Of a stretch of DNA of 64,000 nucleotides, positions 61,726 through 64,000 are shown in pieces. Every line of letters starts with the position of its first letter. Position 1 is the first letter of the stretch. The notes under the pieces were generated by a model. That model was not told the DNA's origin. It ran no database searches and worked only from the letters and a program-made list of their open reading frames with translations. The stretch spans positions 1 through 64,000 of the forward strand of contig NZ_JNUP01000049.1 of NCBI RefSeq assembly GCF_000758165.1, written 5' to 3'. The DNA is from Spirochaeta lutea. GTDB lineage: Bacteria > Spirochaetota > Spirochaetia > DSM-27196 > Salinispiraceae. Position numbers and translations under genes: made by a program.

Positions 61726-62682
61726 ATGAAAAGACTGGTACTACTTTACATGGGTCTACTTCTGGCGTTGGTGTCCTGTGTCAGCTCTCCTGAAGCTAGG
61801 CTGTTTCAGAGGTACTATGATGAAATTGACCATAGTACTAGGGGGAGCAGCACCTACTATCGGTGGATGGTGCCCGGTTCCAGACGGTTGATTGTATATC
61901 TTGAGGGAAGCGGGCTCTACTCCGTGCTGGGAACGGAAGAGACGGGGCGGTTGGACTCATATACCGTTAGTTACGTTATTCTTGATGCCTGGAAGGATTC
62001 CGCGGATATCCTTATTCCCGAAAAACCCGGCATGCACAAGGGCGGTCAGTTTTATGGTGATGCCTCCGTCCTTGCTTCTTACACGGTTGAGGACCATGCA
62101 TCCTCCCACGCGAGAGGGATCGATGATCATCTTTCACGGTATCAGTATGATGAGGTGTTCCTTGTGGGCTTTTCCGAGGGCGGCGCCCTTCTTCCTGCGG
62201 TCTACGAAGCTATGGAGCGGAAAGTCGAGATTACCGGGCTTGTTGCCGTTGGTGCCGGGGTCATGAATCAGTATGATGAGTTTATGCTCCTGGCTGAATC
62301 ACCCTTGTCCATGAACGATCAGTACAGAAACGGACTGAGTCATGTCGCCGAAGCCCGGGAAAAAATCATGCAGGATCCCCAATCCATTGATAGGTGGTAT
62401 CTCGGCTGGCCGTACCGCCGCTGGTCTTCCTACTTTTCTTATACCCCGGCAAACCTCTATAGGGATGTACCGGTTCCTGTTCTCTTTTTGCATGGCGAGA
62501 AAGACACCAGTTCTCCCGTCGAATCGTCTCTGGCGGCAAGGACACTCGGTTTAAGCGATTGCACCGTGATTACCTACCCTGAGATGGGCCATGGACCGGA
62601 CACCGACGAGCAACGAACCCGGTTATTTACCGATATTACCGAGTGGTTTGCCGGGGTCGGGACCGGCGTGACCGACCGATAG
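61726..62682 (+). CDS. Lipoprotein alpha/beta hydrolase
   Basis: 318 aa. Signal peptide RLVLLYMGLLLALVSC with lipobox Cys17, then an esterase-like fold: nucleophile elbow VGFSEGGALLP (Ser), acid FLHGEKDTSSPVE (Asp), and His in YPEMGHGPDTDE. Probably an envelope-anchored esterase, lipase or peptidase; the substrate is unknown. ATG 61726 gives a proper signal peptide, an in-frame upstream start at 61699 would not. Its TAG stop is formed at the edge of repeat copy F. Confidence 0.8.
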   Translation: MKRLVLLYMGLLLALVSCVSSPEARLFQRYYDEIDHSTRGSSTYYRWMVPGSRRLIVYLEGSGLYSVLGTEETGRLDSYTVSYVILDAWKDSADILIPEKPGMHKGGQFYGDASVLASYTVEDHASSHARGIDDHLSRYQYDEVFLVGFSEGGALLPAVYEAMERKVEITGLVAVGAGVMNQYDEFMLLAESPLSMNDQYRNGLSHVAEAREKIMQDPQSIDRWYLGWPYRRWSSYFSYTPANLYRDVPVPVLFLHGEKDTSSPVESSLAARTLGLSDCTVITYPEMGHGPDTDEQRTRLFTDITEWFAGVGTGVTDR

Positions 62683-62783
62683 TGCGCAAAGGGTTGTAAC
62701 ATTCCCCATTCGGGGCGCTATCTCTGGGGCCAGAACCCGGTCAACCCCGCTATATCCGGTGTAGTTTACAGGCTTTTGCGTAC
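62682..62783. repeat. 101-bp inverted-repeat element, copy F (102 bp, reverse orientation)
   Basis: Left arm GTGCGCAAAGGGTTGTAAC (62682-62700), right arm GTTTACAGGCTTTTGCGTAC (62764-62783). Internal CCGCTATATCCGG lies on the right side as in copy B. The last base of the upstream gene's TAG is the first base of the element. Between convergent genes. Confidence 0.9.
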
Positions 62784-62824
62784 TAAGTGACCGATCCTTA
62801 AGAGTAACGTTACCGAGGTGGTTT

Positions 62825-62842
62825 GGTGCAGCCTTTCGCACA
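62825..62842. repeat. Degenerate solo arm G of the inverted-repeat family
   Basis: GGTGCAGCCTTTCGCACAC-like sequence resembles a right arm with two changes. No left arm is found; it lies 40 bp past copy F. Confidence 0.45.
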
Positions 62843-62929
62843 CACCATCGTTTTACCGGCCCCTCCGGGGTATCCCCCGGAAGTAACCGGCCGGTTACGG
62901 CTCATACGGATCTTCCATTCCTGGAGAGC

Positions 62930-64000
62930 CTATCCCTTCTCCTTCCGGTTCTTCATGAACTGGGCAAAGGGGTTATAGGTGGATTCCTCGTCGGCGGTTT
63001 CAACGTACTGGGCATACTTATCGTCATCTATATCCAAGGAAGCGGGTTTCAGGGCTATGCGCTGTTGTTTCGGGTCCACGGAAATAATTTCGACCTTCAG
63101 GGTTTCTCCCCTCTTGAAGAGGAACCGCGGCTTGGTAGGGCCTTCATTTTTGGTCAGTTCCGACACGTGGATCAATCCGTCCAAGCCGGGTTCAAGGGTG
63201 ACAAAAGCACCATAATCGGTGAGGCGGGCCACCCGGCCGTTGTGTCGTGATCCCGGGGGATACTTTTCAACAGCCTTCTCCCACGGATCGGGAAGCAGGG
63301 CCTTCATGCTCAGCCCGATTCGCTCCCGCTCCCAGTCGATGCTGATAACGAGGGCCTCAATCTCCTGGCCCGGGGAAAGAACCTCGGCCACATCATTGAG
63401 CCGGCCTTGCTGAATTTCGGAGATGGGTAGCAGAGTTTGTACTCCTTGGACATCCACAAAGGCGCCAAAATCCCGGATGGAGCTTACTTCTCCCCTGACC
63501 TTCATGCCTATTTTTAGGGAGGATTTTAACGCAGCAATCCGTTCAGCATACTCTTCTTCCTGGATCGCGCGGTGGGAAACAAGAATACTACGGCCGTTCT
63601 CTCTGAACTCAAGAATCTTGAAGGGTAATGTCTTCCCCAGCCACTCATCCGATGATTCGGACCGTTTTCGGCCCATCTGGGAGAAGGGGCAGAAGGCCCG
63701 GGCTTCGCCAATTCGTATATCAAATCCACCTTTTATTTCTTTCTCGACGCGGCCCTCCACGGGTATGGCGTTTTCATAGGCATTCTGGAGCATCGCCGAT
63801 CCGGCCTCATCACCGGATATTCGGGTGGTGAACCGGAGTTCACCGTCCCGGGATGCCAGAAAAAAGACCCGGACGGTATCTCCCGGCTTCACCCGGAGTG
63901 ATCCATCCTCTTCGCTCACCTCAGAGGCATCCAGGACTCCCTCGCTCTTTCCCCCCAGCTGGAGAAACACGGTTCCACCTGAGATCGAAATAACAGTAGT
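62930..64000 (-). CDS. S1-domain RNA-binding protein (N-terminus outside the window)
   Basis: Open to the edge, so partial. The visible part has four S1 folds: the tail of one beginning ISISGGTVFLQLGGKSEGVLD, a second about residues 80-140, a third with GMKVRGEVSSIRDFGAFVDV, and a fourth with GSRHNGRVARLTDYGAFVTL and GLIHVSEL. The C-terminal tail YNPFAQFMKNRKEKG is basic. This could be the ribosomal protein S1 homologue or another multi-S1 protein; spirochaete S1 proteins often have altered domain number. The GTG at 63970 lies inside the first fold and is not a start. Confidence 0.85.
   Translation of the reverse strand, partial: TTVISISGGTVFLQLGGKSEGVLDASEVSEEDGSLRVKPGDTVRVFFLASRDGELRFTTRISGDEAGSAMLQNAYENAIPVEGRVEKEIKGGFDIRIGEARAFCPFSQMGRKRSESSDEWLGKTLPFKILEFRENGRSILVSHRAIQEEEYAERIAALKSSLKIGMKVRGEVSSIRDFGAFVDVQGVQTLLPISEIQQGRLNDVAEVLSPGQEIEALVISIDWERERIGLSMKALLPDPWEKAVEKYPPGSRHNGRVARLTDYGAFVTLEPGLDGLIHVSELTKNEGPTKPRFLFKRGETLKVEIISVDPKQQRIALKPASLDIDDDKYAQYVETADEESTYNPFAQFMKNRKEKG

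Overview
The window reads as chromosomal DNA of a free-living, GC-rich spirochaete-like bacterium (Spirochaetaceae is my best guess). The guess rests on the gene mix: large Cache-type chemoreceptors, many ABC sugar and anion importers, a CRP-like protein with a long novel tail, NfnAB, CoA-disulfide-reductase/rhodanese fusions, and substrate-binding signal peptides ending in AGGGQE- or AGGSPE-like sequence. No rRNA, tRNA or CRISPR array was found, so the assignment is inference from proteins only.

Layout. 1-1.3 kb: an IS256-type insertion sequence. 2.2-6.8 kb: a chemoreceptor, then a ROK regulator with an MFS sugar transporter. 6.8-11 kb: a metal resistance block, with a chromate transporter and a small membrane winged-helix protein divergent from an ArsR-ArsC fusion, a second ArsC and Acr3. 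11-11.5 kb: minisatellites. 11.5-16.9 kb: a flavin disulfide oxidoreductase, an SsuABC/TauABC-like importer and a YkgJ-like Cys-cluster protein. 17.1-19.5 kb: an AT-richer amidase/AraC pair. 19.8-23.6 kb: a mannobiose operon (GH130 phosphorylase, cellobiose/mannobiose 2-epimerase, LacI regulator, perfect LacI operator). 23.8-26.3 kb: a second SsuABC-like importer. 27.3-31 kb: a sugar ABC importer. 31-36.5 kb: a two-domain solute-binding lipoprotein, a histidine kinase and a second chemoreceptor. 36.7-43.9 kb: two different CoA-disulfide-reductase/rhodanese proteins (one with an OhrR-like regulator), a deoxynucleoside kinase, a HAD phosphatase and a DUF89 protein. 44-46 kb: TrmO and a split AraC/GyrI pair. 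46-50.5 kb: a cNMP-binding protein and a PAS-GAF-GGDEF cyclase. 50.7-56.7 kb: a quinone-reductase-like protein, then a tightly coupled tRNA-modification operon mnmA-dusA-methyltransferase-dus. 56.7-64 kb: a membrane protein, nfnAB, an aldo/keto reductase, a lipoprotein hydrolase and an S1-domain protein running off the edge.

Four patterns cut across the genes. (1) A family of about 101-bp intergenic elements with 19-bp terminal inverted repeats (GTGCGCAAAAGGTTGTAAC), five complete copies plus solo arms. (2) A dispersed word GGTGATTC, best copies GGGTGATTCnAATGCCCG, at 13 sites by eye against about 2 expected, in genes and between them. (3) Several regulatory genes (ROK, ArsR-ArsC, LacI, OhrR-like, cNMP-binding, GGDEF) lack a Shine-Dalgarno and have a -10 box 5-7 nt before the start codon, as expected for leaderless mRNAs, while most enzyme and transporter genes have strong Shine-Dalgarno sequences. 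(4) Ordinary enzymes (MnmA, the epimerase, the oxidoreductase, LacI and others) carry Pro/Gly/Ser/Glu-rich low-complexity inserts in surface loops, some built of tandem DNA repeats. The two SsuABC-like operons also share a 20-bp promoter box. All counts and alignments were made by eye.
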